Assembly (NCBI RefSeq): GCF_013375555.1
Contig: NZ_JABXWB010000001.1
Location: forward strand, 62,001-126,000
DNA from: Sphingobium sp. EM0848
Lineage (GTDB): Bacteria; Pseudomonadota; Alphaproteobacteria; Sphingomonadales; Sphingomonadaceae
Direction: 5' to 3'
Length of the DNA: 64,000 nt
Every line of letters begins with the position of its first letter. Position 1 is the first letter of the stretch. Of this stretch, positions 9,619 through 19,100 are shown in pieces. The notes beneath the pieces were generated by a model, which searched no databases, was not told the origin of the DNA, and saw only the letters and a program-made list of their open reading frames with translations. The position numbers were made by a program, and so were the translations under genes.

Positions 9619-10341
9619 ATGAGCAAGGTTGCAGTCGTCACGGGTGGAACGCGTGGTATTGGCGAGGCAATCAGTCTGGCGCTCAAGGAAATGGGGTGCA
9701 CAGTCGCCGCCAATTATGCGGGCAATGATGCCAAGGCGCAGGCCTTCGCCGAAGCGACCGGCATTGCCGCCTTCAAATGGGATGTGGGCGATCATCAGGC
9801 CTGTCTGGACGGCTGCGCCCAGGTGGCCGAAGCACTGGGGCCGATCGACATTGTGGTCAACAATGCAGGCATCACCCGCGACGGCGTGCTGGCGAAGATG
9901 AGCTTCGACGACTGGAATGATGTCATGCGCATCAATCTGGGCGGTTGCTTCAACATGGCGAAGGCGACCTTTGGCGGCATGCGGGACCGTGGCTGGGGCC
10001 GTTTCGTCAATATCGGGTCGGTCAACGGTCAGGCCGGTCAATATGGACAGGTCAACTATGCCGCCGCCAAATCGGGCATCCATGGCTTCACCAAGGCGCT
10101 GGCGCAGGAAGGCGCGAAATATGGCGTGACCGTCAACGCCATCGCGCCCGGCTATATCGATACCGACATGGTCGCCGCCGTGCCCCCGGCCGTGCTGGAG
10201 AAGATCGTTGCCAAGATTCCGGTCGGCCGCCTGGGCCATGCCGATGAAATCGCCCGCGGCGTCGCCTTCTTCTGTAGCGAGGAGGCGGGCTTCGTGACCG
10301 GCAGCACGCTGTCGATCAACGGCGGACAGCATATGTACTGA
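9619..10341 (+). CDS. phaB: Acetoacetyl-CoA reductase (NADPH)
   Basis: A 240-residue short-chain dehydrogenase. ATG 9619 is used because GAGGGAGA lies just upstream. The nucleotide-binding motif is TGGTRGIGEA, and the catalytic residues lie in NIGSVNGQAGQYGQVNYAAAKSG (the Ser, the YxxxK pair). The region around NAGITRDGVLAKM and the C-terminal INGGQHMY are characteristic of PhaB, which makes (R)-3-hydroxybutyryl-CoA for polyhydroxybutyrate. No phaA or phaC is adjacent. The stop overlaps the start of the next gene (TGATG). Confidence 0.92.
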   Translation: MSKVAVVTGGTRGIGEAISLALKEMGCTVAANYAGNDAKAQAFAEATGIAAFKWDVGDHQACLDGCAQVAEALGPIDIVVNNAGITRDGVLAKMSFDDWNDVMRINLGGCFNMAKATFGGMRDRGWGRFVNIGSVNGQAGQYGQVNYAAAKSGIHGFTKALAQEGAKYGVTVNAIAPGYIDTDMVAAVPPAVLEKIVAKIPVGRLGHADEIARGVAFFCSEEAGFVTGSTLSINGGQHMY

Positions 10342-10616
10342 TGCAGGAGGGCGATGTTTCCTCCGACGTTTCGGCGTTTCCGGCATCGCCCTTCGCGCCG
10401 CCTGTCAAGCGCAGCGTGACCATTGCGGGGCATCAGACCGCAATCAGCCTTGAACCGATATTCTGGGAAGCCCTCCGTGCGGTCGCCGCGCGTGAGGGCT
10501 TGCCTGTCAATGCGCTGATCGCACGCATCGACGTTGCCCGCATGGCGGTGGGCGATCCCCCCAATCTGGCGAGTGCGATAAGATGCTGGCTTTTCAGGGA
10601 TATTATGCAGCCATAA
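10341..10616 (+). CDS. Small ribbon-helix-helix domain protein
   Basis: A 91-residue protein. Residues 22-90 (VKRSVTIAGHQTAISLEP onward) match the RHH_4-type ribbon-helix-helix domain found in alphaproteobacterial small proteins: a beta strand TISLEP-like followed by two helices. Such proteins are predicted DNA binders, but targets are unknown. It overlaps the phaB stop codon by one base, so it is probably co-expressed with phaB. A link to polyhydroxybutyrate regulation is only a guess from position. Confidence 0.75.
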   Translation: MQEGDVSSDVSAFPASPFAPPVKRSVTIAGHQTAISLEPIFWEALRAVAAREGLPVNALIARIDVARMAVGDPPNLASAIRCWLFRDIMQP

Positions 10617-10626
10617 AACAATAATA

Positions 10627-10668
10627 ATTCGCAATAGCATTGACTATGCGAACGAGTCGCAATAGCAG
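10627..10668 (+). promoter_or_regulatory. Probable iron-responsive promoter/operator of the first TonB receptor
   Basis: A -35-like TTGACT at 10640-10645 is followed by the palindrome TGCGA-acgag-TCGCA at 10647-10661, which fills the spacer region. A half copy TTCGCAATAG lies just upstream at 10628-10637. The same arrangement recurs before the second TonB receptor and in the PepSY operon leader. A Fur-type repressor is the likely ligand given the target genes. Confidence 0.6.
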
Positions 10669-10703
10669 GACCCTCAGGGATTGAGAAAAGGGGTTCTGTC
10701 TTC

Positions 10704-13127
10704 ATGTCCAAAGCAATGTCACGTCCTTCCTTCCTGGCGCTTGGCTGTGTCGGCGCGATGGCCTTCGCCTCGACCGCGCAGGCGCAGGATAGCGCGCAGG
10801 GGGCCAAACTCGGGGGGATGACGGTCACCGATACGGCCATCGATGAATCGCCCGTCAAGGTCGAGAAGGCGGAATCGCCCAAATATAGCCGGCCCTTGCT
10901 GGACACGCCGCAGACCATCACCGTCATCGGCAAGGAAACCATCCAGCAGCAGAATCTGCTGACGCTGCGTGATGTGCTCTCCACCGTGCCGGGCATCACC
11001 TTCGGCGCGGGCGAGGGCGGTTTCGGCTATGGCGACCGTATCATCCTGCGTGGTCAGGATGCCAAGAACGATGTGACGGTCGACGGCGTGCGCTCGGGCG
11101 CATTCCTCAACCGCAACGAAGTCTATAATATCGAGCAGGTCGAAGTCACCAACGGCGCCAATTCGGTCATGAACGGGGGCGGTTCCGTGGCGGGCACGAT
11201 CAATCTCGTCACCAAGCGTCCCTTGGCCGATGATCGGACCGTACTGAATGCCGGGATCGGCACGGACAATTATTATCGTGCGACCGTCGACGCCAACCGG
11301 CGGATCAACGATCTGATCGCCGTGCGCATCAATGCCGTCTATCATGAAAATGACGTGCCGGGCCGCGACGTGGAAAATTACAAGCGCTGGGGCATCGCGC
11401 CCGCCATCACCATCGGCATTGACGGTCCGACCAGCCTGACGCTTCAGGCCGAGCATCTCGATGACAAGGGCATGCCGCAATATGGGCTTCGCTACTATGC
11501 CAATAATGGCGGGTTCCTGAAGGATTTCGACCGCAGCGGCTATTATGGCTTCGCCAATCTCGACCAGCAGAACAGCAAGACGGATTCGCTTCAGGCGATC
11601 TTTTCCCACGCATTCAGCGATGCGGTGAAGATCCGCAACCTGACGCGTTACGAACATGTCCGCCAGAACACGATCACCAGCCAGCCGACCGGCACATTCT
11701 GTCTGGCCTCGACCGGGCTTCAGCCGATGGACATTAACGGCGTCAGCGCGGCCTGTCCGGCAACGGTGCCGGCGGGCTATTATCTGCCGACCGGCGGACG
11801 CGGCGTGCAGCGCCTGATCTCCAACGAAACGGCCTATAATCAGCTTGACCTGAGCGCGGATTTCGCGACCGGCGGTATCCGGCACAGCCTGGTGCTGGGC
11901 GCGTCCGCCTTGTGGGAGAAATATCGCCAGACGCAGGGCACGCTGCCCCGCAATGCCGACGGTTCGACGCCCGCTTTCCCGCTGGTCAACATCGCCAATC
12001 CGGGGGAGGTCGTGCAGGGACCGGCAGGTTTCACCTATGGCAGCAATGTCTATACCGGCCCGGTCAATTTCATCCTGGCCAGCCGGAATGTGGGTGAGCA
12101 GACCAGCTATGCGGCTTATCTGTTCGACACGATGAAGTTCGCCAACTGGTTCGAACTGAATGGCGGCATCCGCTATGAGCGGATCGAGGGCAGCAATCGT
12201 AGCTTCAGCTATGTCACCACCGCAGGAGCGGCCAATCTGGGCCAGTTGAGCGACGTGACCGGTCCGTTCCGGGTCAAGGACAACCTCTTCTCCTATCGCA
12301 TCGGCGCGGTGGTGAAGCCGACGCCGGACACCAGCCTTTATATCGCTTATGGCAACAGCAAGCTGCCGTCCAAGTCATCGGTCGACGGCGCCTGTTCGGC
12401 GCTCACCTGCAACGTCAAGCCGGAGACGACCGAGAATTATGAGATCGGCGCCAAGGCGGATCTGTTCGGCAAGAAGCTGCTGCTGACCGCTGCCCTGTTC
12501 CGCAACGACCGCAACCAGATCAAGCTGGTTTCCGGCGATCCGACGCTGCCCGACCAGGCGACTGACGGATTCCAGCGGGTGGAAGGTGTTTCTCTTGGCG
12601 CGTCGGGCAATATCACCGCCAACTGGACGATCTCCGCCAATTACATGTACCTCAAGAGTGAGGTGAAGCAGGGCGTTTCCGATTACTGCCTTGCCCATCC
12701 CGGCGCTGTCGACGGGACGGCCGGCACCTGTGCCAACAGCGCGGCGGTCCTCGACCCCACGCGGGGCCACGCGCTCGTCAACACGCCCAAACATTCGGGC
12801 AGCCTGTTCACCACCTATCGCTTCGGCTTCGGTTTGGAATTGGGCTATGGCCTCACCTATCAGGGCCGGTTCCTGATGAACCAGCCGACGCTGGCGCAAC
12901 TGACGCCCGGCACGACCACGCCCTATGTGGCCTATTATGTGCCGAGCTACACCATTCACCGCTTCATGGCGTCCTATCCGATCACGGACAAGCTGAAGGC
13001 GCAGGTGAATATCCAGAACTTCACCAACGAAAAATATGTGACGACCGTGCGCAACAGCACGAACCAGAGCTGGGCACAGCCCGCGCCGACGCGGTCGGCG
13101 GTGTTCAGCCTGAACTATATGTTCTGA
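10704..13127 (+). CDS. TonB-dependent siderophore receptor
   Basis: An 807-residue outer-membrane receptor. Residues 1-27 are a signal peptide ending STAQAQ. The plug domain includes DTPQTITVIGKETI and VPGITFGAGEGGFGYGDR, followed by a beta-barrel ending in the aromatic C-terminus SLNYMF used for outer-membrane insertion. The family is the catecholate/ferric-siderophore type (Fiu/PiuA-like). Together with the nearby piuC-like gene and the ApbE/PepSY operon this resembles the piu iron-uptake cluster of pseudomonads. The ligand cannot be assigned from sequence. The upstream palindrome suggests iron repression. Confidence 0.92.
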   Translation: MSKAMSRPSFLALGCVGAMAFASTAQAQDSAQGAKLGGMTVTDTAIDESPVKVEKAESPKYSRPLLDTPQTITVIGKETIQQQNLLTLRDVLSTVPGITFGAGEGGFGYGDRIILRGQDAKNDVTVDGVRSGAFLNRNEVYNIEQVEVTNGANSVMNGGGSVAGTINLVTKRPLADDRTVLNAGIGTDNYYRATVDANRRINDLIAVRINAVYHENDVPGRDVENYKRWGIAPAITIGIDGPTSLTLQAEHLDDKGMPQYGLRYYANNGGFLKDFDRSGYYGFANLDQQNSKTDSLQAIFSHAFSDAVKIRNLTRYEHVRQNTITSQPTGTFCLASTGLQPMDINGVSAACPATVPAGYYLPTGGRGVQRLISNETAYNQLDLSADFATGGIRHSLVLGASALWEKYRQTQGTLPRNADGSTPAFPLVNIANPGEVVQGPAGFTYGSNVYTGPVNFILASRNVGEQTSYAAYLFDTMKFANWFELNGGIRYERIEGSNRSFSYVTTAGAANLGQLSDVTGPFRVKDNLFSYRIGAVVKPTPDTSLYIAYGNSKLPSKSSVDGACSALTCNVKPETTENYEIGAKADLFGKKLLLTAALFRNDRNQIKLVSGDPTLPDQATDGFQRVEGVSLGASGNITANWTISANYMYLKSEVKQGVSDYCLAHPGAVDGTAGTCANSAAVLDPTRGHALVNTPKHSGSLFTTYRFGFGLELGYGLTYQGRFLMNQPTLAQLTPGTTTPYVAYYVPSYTIHRFMASYPITDKLKAQVNIQNFTNEKYVTTVRNSTNQSWAQPAPTRSAVFSLNYMF

Positions 13128-13286
13128 TTCATATTCTCCCCCGGCATCCGTCCCTTGCCGGGGGAAACGGGCGGGTGGCGATACACTCCTCTCCTCCTCG
13201 GGTCGCCACCCGTCCGGTCCCTTTGGGGATGTTCTTACGATGCGATCGGCCCCGAATGGACGGGTGGCCGCAAAAGGGAATCTGCC

Positions 13287-14042
13287 ATGCTTCACGGTGC
13301 GGATAGGCTGACGGAAATCGTTGCGGATGATCCGATTGTCGCGTCTCCGCCGAAGCTGGCTCTGGTTCGCCCGGATGCCGCTGCAACTCCCGGCATTCTG
13401 GGTTCGCGCTATGGGATGCGGCGAGGGGTCAATGTGCCGATGGTCGTCCTCCTCCTCCTTGTGCACATCATCCTGATCGCTGCTTTGATGCAGGCGCGCC
13501 ATTATGTCCGTCACGTGCGGGAAGTGCGCTTGTCGGTGGTGAACCTGATGCCGCCGCCTCCGCCCCCCGCCGCCGAAGTGCCACCGCCGCCCTCGCAGCC
13601 CAAAGTCGTTGCGCCGCCGCTGGTGCAGGTGCCCACGCCGATGCAGGCCGTCGCGACGACGCCTGATATCGCCCCTGTTCCGGCCGCGATCGCTCCGGTT
13701 CCTGCGCCGGCGCCGGTGGTCGCTTCATTCGCACCGCCAGCGCCGCCCGGCATATTGGAGGGCGGAGAACTCGGCACGCAGATGGTGGCGGGCCGACCGC
13801 CCCGTTATCCGGTCGAAAGCCGCCGCAAGCGGGAGCAGGGCACGGTGGTGCTGACGCTGACGCTGGGGGTTGGCGGAACGGTGGAAAGCCTGGCCGTCAC
13901 ACGGAGCAGCGGTTTTTCCCGGCTCGACAAAGCCGCAGGCGACGCGGTGCGCAGTTGGCGATGGAAGCCGACAATTCGGGACGGGCAGCCCGTTCGCGTG
14001 AAGGGTATCGTAGAGATTCCCTTCGTTCTGCTGCCGGAATGA
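13287..14042 (+). CDS. tonB: TonB-like energy transducer
   Basis: About 251 residues from ATG 13287, which follows AAAAGGGA; the frame is open further upstream but the extra residues are not TonB-like. One membrane segment (PMVVLLLLVHIILIAALMQA), then a Pro-rich periplasm-spanning linker, then the C-terminal TonB domain with the typical RPPRYPVESRRKREQGTVVL and WKPTIRDGQPVRVKG. It transmits proton-motive force to TonB receptors. Its position between two receptors suggests a dedicated TonB; exbB and exbD are not in the window. The N-terminal cytoplasmic stretch of about 45 residues is longer than in E. coli TonB. Confidence 0.9.
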   Translation: MLHGADRLTEIVADDPIVASPPKLALVRPDAAATPGILGSRYGMRRGVNVPMVVLLLLVHIILIAALMQARHYVRHVREVRLSVVNLMPPPPPPAAEVPPPPSQPKVVAPPLVQVPTPMQAVATTPDIAPVPAAIAPVPAPAPVVASFAPPAPPGILEGGELGTQMVAGRPPRYPVESRRKREQGTVVLTLTLGVGGTVESLAVTRSSGFSRLDKAAGDAVRSWRWKPTIRDGQPVRVKGIVEIPFVLLPE

Positions 14043-14082
14043 GCGGAAACGTCCTTTCTGCTGCTGATGAAACTGATTTTGT

Positions 14083-14120
14083 TTCGCAATAGTGTTTGAC
14101 TATGCGAACGCGTCGCAATA
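14083..14120 (+). promoter_or_regulatory. Probable iron-responsive promoter/operator of the second TonB receptor
   Basis: TTTCGCAATAG at 14082-14092, TTGACT at 14096-14101, then the palindrome TGCGA-acgcg-TCGCA at 14103-14117. This matches the region before the first receptor base for base over most of its length, with conserved spacing. This supports a shared repressor that occludes the promoter. Confidence 0.6.
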
Positions 14121-14162
14121 ACTGGTCCGCAAGATAGAGATTCTACAAGGGGGCCAACCGAT

Positions 14163-16655
14163 ATGCACAACGATAACCGCCGCCGCGCGGCGCCAGCTTT
14201 TCTGGCCCTGGGCTGCGTGGGAGCGTTCGTTTCGAGTCCCGCAGTAGCGCTGGACAAGGCCGACGATATGGCTGGCGCAGCAGTGGACCAGCAGGCTGAC
14301 GCGAGCCAGATCGTCGTCAATGGCCGTTATAATCAGGACATTATTTCTCCCAAGGCGACCGCGCCGCTGATCAACACGCCGCGCTCGGTCGCGATCGTCA
14401 GCGAAAATGTGATCAAGGATACCGGATCGGCCACGCTGGTCGATGCGCTGCGCACCGTGCCGGGCATCACCTTCGGCGCGGCGGAGGGCGGCAATCCCAT
14501 CGGCGACCGTCCTTTCATCCGTGGCTTCGACAGTCAGGGCAGCACCTATGTCGACGGGGTTCGCGACAGTTCGGCGCAGTCGCGCGAAGTCTTCGCCGTC
14601 GAACAGATTCAGGTGGTGCGCGGCTCCGACAGTTCGCTGGGCGGACGCGGCAGCGCCGGCGGCTCGCTCAACATCATCACCAAGCTGCCGCGCGACCGCG
14701 ATTTCGCGAGCATGGACCTGTCCTACGGCACCGCAGACTATAAGCGGATCACGGCGGACCTGAATTACAAGCTGACCGACACGGTCGCCTTCCGCGTGGC
14801 GGGAATGTGGCATGATCAGGATGTGGCCGGTCGCGACGCCATCTGGCAGAAGCGCTGGGGCGTCGCGCCCTCGCTCACCATCGGTCTCAACACGCCGACT
14901 CAGCTCACGCTCTCCTGGTATCATCTCGATACGGATGAACTGCCCGACAGCGGTATTCCCTATCTCTACACCATTGCCAACGCGCCCACCGGCTTCAACT
15001 ATTCGCAGCCCGCGATTGGCGACCTGACCCTTGCCAACGGCACAACGGGCCATGTCGATCGCGACACTTATTATGGCCTCAAGGATCGGGACTTCCGCAA
15101 GAGCAAGACGGACCAGTTCACCGTTCGGGCGCAGCATGATTTCGGCGGCGTGACGCTGCGGAATACGGCGCGTTACAGCCATAACAACCAAGCCTATATC
15201 TATACCCAGCCCGACGATAGCCAGAGCAATGTCTACGGCACTGGTCAGGTCTGGCGCCGTGCCAACACCCGCTATGGTTATGTCGACACGTTGACGAACC
15301 AGATCGACCTGTTCGGCAAGTTCAACACCGCCGGGATCGAGCACAGCTTCTCCGTCGGCGCGGAACTCAGCTGGGAAAAGGCGCGGCGCGGCACCTATAA
15401 TGTGACGACACGCCATTTCACGTCCGGCACGACGACCAACGGCCCGGCCTGCAGCGCGGCGCAGGTTTCGACCTTCGACTGCACCAGCCTCTTCGCTCCG
15501 AACCCGTCCGATCCGTGGGTCAATTATGTGAACGGCAATTATGCCGCCACCGGCCCGATCACACGCACCACCCCGGCGCAGGAAACCCAGAACAACGCCA
15601 ATACCAAGGCGATCTACGCCTTCGATTCGATCAGCATTGGCAAGTCGCTGATCGTCAATCTCGGCGCACGTTATGACGATTATCGCTCGAAGCTGACGCT
15701 GCCGGTCATTAACGGCGTTTCTCCGACAGTCAGCCGCGACGACGGCGTGTTCAACTGGCAGGCGGGGCTGGTGTTCAAGCCGACCGCGAACACCAGCATC
15801 TATGCCTCCTATGCTACTTCGGCCACGCCGCCCAACAGCCTGCTGGGCGAAGGGCAGGACGCCAATGCGCTGGGCACGATCGCGGCTACCACGACCCCGG
15901 GGCAGACCGCCGCCGCCATTGAAGCGCTGCGTGTCGCCGCGGAAGAAACGCTGAAGGTCGAGCGCACCAAATCCTACGAAATCGGCGCCAAGGCAGACCT
16001 GTTCAATTCGCGCCTGTCGCTGAACGTTGCGCTGTTCCAGACCGAGACGAAGAACGCCCGGGTCACCGGCGCCGACAACAGCATACAGTTCATCGGTGAA
16101 CGCCGGATCAAGGGCGTGGAACTGGGCTTCAACGGCGAAATCCTGCCCAAGTGGAGCGTGTTTGGCGGCTATACCTATATGGACGCCAAGATCGTGGATG
16201 GCGGCTTCACCGCGCTGACGGCGGCGGCGGTGCCGGGGCAGGCGGCCAAGACGGTGCTGGTGGAATCGGTCAATACCGGCCGCCAGTTCCCGCAGACCGC
16301 CAAGCACAGCTTCTCGCTCTGGACCAATCTGGAAGTGCTGCCGGGGCTGAATGTGGGCGGCGGCGCCTTCTACATGAGCCGGGTGTTCGGCGGCTATGCC
16401 GACAACCGCACTGCGACGCAGGACAGCACGGGCGTAGTCACGGTCAATCCGGCAACGAAGATCATCGCCCGCTCGGTGCCCAGCTATTGGCGCTTCGATG
16501 CCCGCGCGAGCTATGACTTCAATGAGAAGATCAGTCTTGCGGTCAACATCCAGAACCTGACCGACAAGACCTATTTCACCCAGGCCTACACTAACCACTA
16601 TGCCGCGATTGCGCCGGGTCGGTCGGCCTTCGCGACGCTCAGCGTCAAATATTGA
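14163..16655 (+). CDS. TonB-dependent siderophore receptor (Fiu/PiuA-like)
   Basis: An 830-residue outer-membrane receptor with a signal peptide in the first 30 residues, a plug domain (NTPRSVAIVSENVI, VPGITFGAAEGGNPIGDRPF, IRGFDSQG) and a barrel ending in TLSVKY. The plug resembles catecholate siderophore receptors. It is followed five bases later by a Sel1 protein gene and a PiuC dioxygenase gene, the order seen in piu-type loci, so uptake of ferric siderophores or their mimics is likely. It shares a nearly identical promoter region with the first receptor. Confidence 0.92.
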   Translation: MHNDNRRRAAPAFLALGCVGAFVSSPAVALDKADDMAGAAVDQQADASQIVVNGRYNQDIISPKATAPLINTPRSVAIVSENVIKDTGSATLVDALRTVPGITFGAAEGGNPIGDRPFIRGFDSQGSTYVDGVRDSSAQSREVFAVEQIQVVRGSDSSLGGRGSAGGSLNIITKLPRDRDFASMDLSYGTADYKRITADLNYKLTDTVAFRVAGMWHDQDVAGRDAIWQKRWGVAPSLTIGLNTPTQLTLSWYHLDTDELPDSGIPYLYTIANAPTGFNYSQPAIGDLTLANGTTGHVDRDTYYGLKDRDFRKSKTDQFTVRAQHDFGGVTLRNTARYSHNNQAYIYTQPDDSQSNVYGTGQVWRRANTRYGYVDTLTNQIDLFGKFNTAGIEHSFSVGAELSWEKARRGTYNVTTRHFTSGTTTNGPACSAAQVSTFDCTSLFAPNPSDPWVNYVNGNYAATGPITRTTPAQETQNNANTKAIYAFDSISIGKSLIVNLGARYDDYRSKLTLPVINGVSPTVSRDDGVFNWQAGLVFKPTANTSIYASYATSATPPNSLLGEGQDANALGTIAATTTPGQTAAAIEALRVAAEETLKVERTKSYEIGAKADLFNSRLSLNVALFQTETKNARVTGADNSIQFIGERRIKGVELGFNGEILPKWSVFGGYTYMDAKIVDGGFTALTAAAVPGQAAKTVLVESVNTGRQFPQTAKHSFSLWTNLEVLPGLNVGGGAFYMSRVFGGYADNRTATQDSTGVVTVNPATKIIARSVPSYWRFDARASYDFNEKISLAVNIQNLTDKTYFTQAYTNHYAAIAPGRSAFATLSVKY

Positions 16656-16659
16656 TGCG

Positions 16660-17421
16660 ATGACTGAATCGTCCCCGCTTTCACTGGCTGAATTGAGCGC
16701 GATGAGTGCCGAGGCACTTGCCGCGCGGCTGGTGGAGCCGGGGGCGGATCGTGTCGCGCTGATCCGCGCCGCGGCGGAAGGCGGCGTGGCGCAGGCCCAG
16801 CTTATATTGGGCCAGATGCTGTTGGACGGGGTGGAATTGCCCGCCGATCCGCGCGCGGCCTTTGGCTGGTTCAACCGGGCGGCCGCCAGCCATGACATGT
16901 TCGCGCTCAACATGGTCGGGCGCTGCTATGAACTGGGCTGGGGCGTCGCCGTCGATCCTGAGCGGGCGGCGGAATGCTATCGCGTCGCGGCCGGGCAGGG
17001 CGTGGCCGAAGCCATGTATAACCATGCCACGCAGCTTGCCTTGCGGGGCGAGCATGCGGCGGCGCTGGACTGGTTCCGCCGCGCGGCGGGCGAACCGGGG
17101 CTGATCGGCGCCAAGGCCGCCAATTATATCGGCAGCTTCCATGAAGACGGCTGGGCCGTTGCGGCGGACCGGGCCGAGGCGCTGCGTCATTACCGGATCG
17201 CGGCGGAGGGCGACGATTTTCGCGGGCAGTTCAATCTGGCGCGATTGCTGGCCGAGGATGGCGCGACCGAGGAAGCACTGCTCTGGCTCGGGCGTGTGCG
17301 GAATAGGGCGACGCCCGCCTTCCTTGACAAGGCCGCCGAGCATCTGCGTCATTGGCCCGACGAAATATTGCGGCAGGCGGGGCTTGCCGCCCTGCTGGGC
17401 AAGGAGGCCCCGACATGCTGA
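16660..17421 (+). CDS. Sel1-like repeat protein
   Basis: About 253 residues from ATG 16660, chosen because it lies just after the receptor stop codon; the frame opens earlier inside the receptor gene. Several Sel1-type alpha-alpha repeats are visible, for example [30 protein letters not shown] units and [18 protein letters not shown]. Sel1 repeats mediate protein-protein contacts. Homologues sit beside piuC in iron-uptake loci, but their role is not established. The last seven bases overlap the start of the next gene, so the two are translationally coupled. Confidence 0.85.
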   Translation: MTESSPLSLAELSAMSAEALAARLVEPGADRVALIRAAAEGGVAQAQLILGQMLLDGVELPADPRAAFGWFNRAAASHDMFALNMVGRCYELGWGVAVDPERAAECYRVAAGQGVAEAMYNHATQLALRGEHAAALDWFRRAAGEPGLIGAKAANYIGSFHEDGWAVAADRAEALRHYRIAAEGDDFRGQFNLARLLAEDGATEEALLWLGRVRNRATPAFLDKAAEHLRHWPDEILRQAGLAALLGKEAPTC

Positions 17422-18098
17422 CCGTCATTCCCGATCTGCTCGACGCCGACACTCTGGTTCGCGTCCGTTCGTTGATCGACGCGGCGGAATGGGTCGACGG
17501 CAATGTCACCTCCGGCCATCAGTCGGCGCTCGCCAAGCGCAACCTGCAATTGCCGGAAGAGTCTCCGCAGGCAAAGCAGGCCGGGCAGATCGTGCTGGAT
17601 GCGCTGGGCAGCTCGCCCTTGTTCATTGCCGCCGCCTTGCCGCTCAAGGTCTTTCCGCCGCTGTTCAACAGCTATGCGGGCGGTCAGGCCTTCGGCACCC
17701 ATGTCGACAATGCCGTGCGCATTCAGGCGGGCACAGGCTTTCGCGTGCGATCGGACCTGTCGATCACGGTCTTTCTGGAGGAGCCGGAAAGCTATGATGG
17801 CGGCGAACTGACCGTGGAGACGAATTTCGGCGTTCAGCGCGTGAAGCTGCCCGCCGGTCATGCGGTGCTCTATCCGTCCTCCTCGCTCCATCGTGTCGAG
17901 CCGGTGACGCGGGGGCGGCGGGTGGCGAGCTTCTTCTGGCTTCAGTCCATGGTCCGGGACGATGCGGCGCGGCAGATGCTGTTCGACCTCGACAGCAGCA
18001 TCCAGCAACTGGCGGTCGATCTGGGGCATGACAATGCGCAGGTCATCCGGTTGACCGGGGTATATCACAATCTGTTGCGGCGCTGGGCGGAGGCCTGA
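17415..18098 (+). CDS. piuC: Fe2+/2-oxoglutarate-dependent PKHD-type hydroxylase
   Basis: A 227-residue dioxygenase of the PiuC/YbiX family. The iron ligands are visible as His-x-Asp in GTHVDNA and a distal His in [14 protein letters not shown], with the Arg that binds 2-oxoglutarate in the latter. PiuC proteins are iron-regulated and linked to siderophore-receptor loci; their substrate is unknown. It overlaps the Sel1 gene by seven bases and forms an operon with the receptor upstream. Confidence 0.9.
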   Translation: MLTVIPDLLDADTLVRVRSLIDAAEWVDGNVTSGHQSALAKRNLQLPEESPQAKQAGQIVLDALGSSPLFIAAALPLKVFPPLFNSYAGGQAFGTHVDNAVRIQAGTGFRVRSDLSITVFLEEPESYDGGELTVETNFGVQRVKLPAGHAVLYPSSSLHRVEPVTRGRRVASFFWLQSMVRDDAARQMLFDLDSSIQQLAVDLGHDNAQVIRLTGVYHNLLRRWAEA

Positions 18099-18126
18099 TG
18101 TCACCCGAATGAGGGTGGGAGGTCAT

Positions 18127-18999
18127 TCAATCCAGCATCGCGGCGAGGGCGGGGGTCAGATATTCCGTTCCCCCTGTTTCCGTTCGCCGGATCAGCATTG
18201 CGGCCAGGCCGTGCCGGGTGGCGAGGGCCATGCCGCGTTCCGGGCCGAGGATGGTGATCGCGGTCGCCCACGCATCGGCCAGCATCGCGCTTTCATGAAG
18301 CACGGTGACGGAGGCGACGTTATGGGCGATGGGCGCGCCGGTCGTCGGATCGATGCTGTGGGAGAGGCGGGTCCCGCCTTCCTCGCGGAAGCGGCGATAA
18401 TCGCCCGAGGTTGCGATCGACAGGCCGCACAGCGCCACACGTAGCGTCGGCAGCGACAGGCCCGGTGGTGCTTCCACATCGACCCACCAGGGCTGGAGGT
18501 CGGACTTGATGCCCTGTCCCCGCAATTCGCCGCCGATCTCGATCAGGAAATGCGCGCCTCCCAGGTCGCGCAGGGCCGCCGCCACGGCATCGACGGCAAA
18601 GCCCTTGGCGATGCCGGAAAAGTCCAGCGTCACATCGGCCATGCGGCGGGCGCGCTGGCCGTCCAGTTCGATGGCGGTCCAGGGCGAGGGAAAATGGGGC
18701 ACGGTGGAAAGGCCGGTCAGACCGCCGGGGCCGAAGCCCCATTGCGCGACCATGCGCCCGACCGCCGGATCGAAAGCGCCGCCCGAGAGCCGAGCGATGT
18801 CGAGGCCGGTGCGCAGCACCAGCGCCATATCGTCGGGCAGCGTCATCCATTGACCGACCGGCGTGGCATTGAAGCGGCTGATGGCGGAATCGGCTTCCCA
18901 GTTGCTCATTTCGGCAATGATATTGGAAAGCACGGCCTCTATGGCTTCGACGCTGCCCGGAGGCGCGTCGACGATGCGGGCCGACCAGCTTGTGCCCAT
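18127..18999 (-). CDS. apbE: ApbE-type FAD:protein FMN transferase
   Basis: About 290 residues from ATG 18999 (MGTSWSARIV, the conserved family N-terminus after a G-x-T-MGT motif). ApbE enzymes attach FMN covalently to Thr or Ser of target proteins outside the cytoplasm, using FAD. Motifs include AISRFN, GAFDPAVGRMVAQWGFG, LDFSGIAKGFAVDAV and the C-terminal HSIDPTTGAPI. The similarity to the family seems to start about 30 codons earlier (LRIALPPGLS), but no ATG, GTG or TTG is present there in frame; a CTG at 19089 is the nearest candidate. It is the last gene of the operon with DUF4198, DUF2271 and PepSY genes, which supplies a likely flavinylation target. Confidence 0.85.
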   Translation of the reverse strand: MGTSWSARIVDAPPGSVEAIEAVLSNIIAEMSNWEADSAISRFNATPVGQWMTLPDDMALVLRTGLDIARLSGGAFDPAVGRMVAQWGFGPGGLTGLSTVPHFPSPWTAIELDGQRARRMADVTLDFSGIAKGFAVDAVAAALRDLGGAHFLIEIGGELRGQGIKSDLQPWWVDVEAPPGLSLPTLRVALCGLSIATSGDYRRFREEGGTRLSHSIDPTTGAPIAHNVASVTVLHESAMLADAWATAITILGPERGMALATRHGLAAMLIRRTETGGTEYLTPALAAMLD

Positions 19000-19100
19000 G
19001 GTCGGCCCGCCAAAGTCGCTGATCCGGCCCAGCCTGTTCAGGCCCGCAAACTGGTCGGGCGACAGGCCGGGTGGAAGGGCGATGCGCAGAGGGGCAGCGG

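Noticed and set aside
14100-16913. Open frame of 937 codons on the minus strand across the second TonB receptor
   Set aside because: Antisense shadow of a clear receptor, with no family features.
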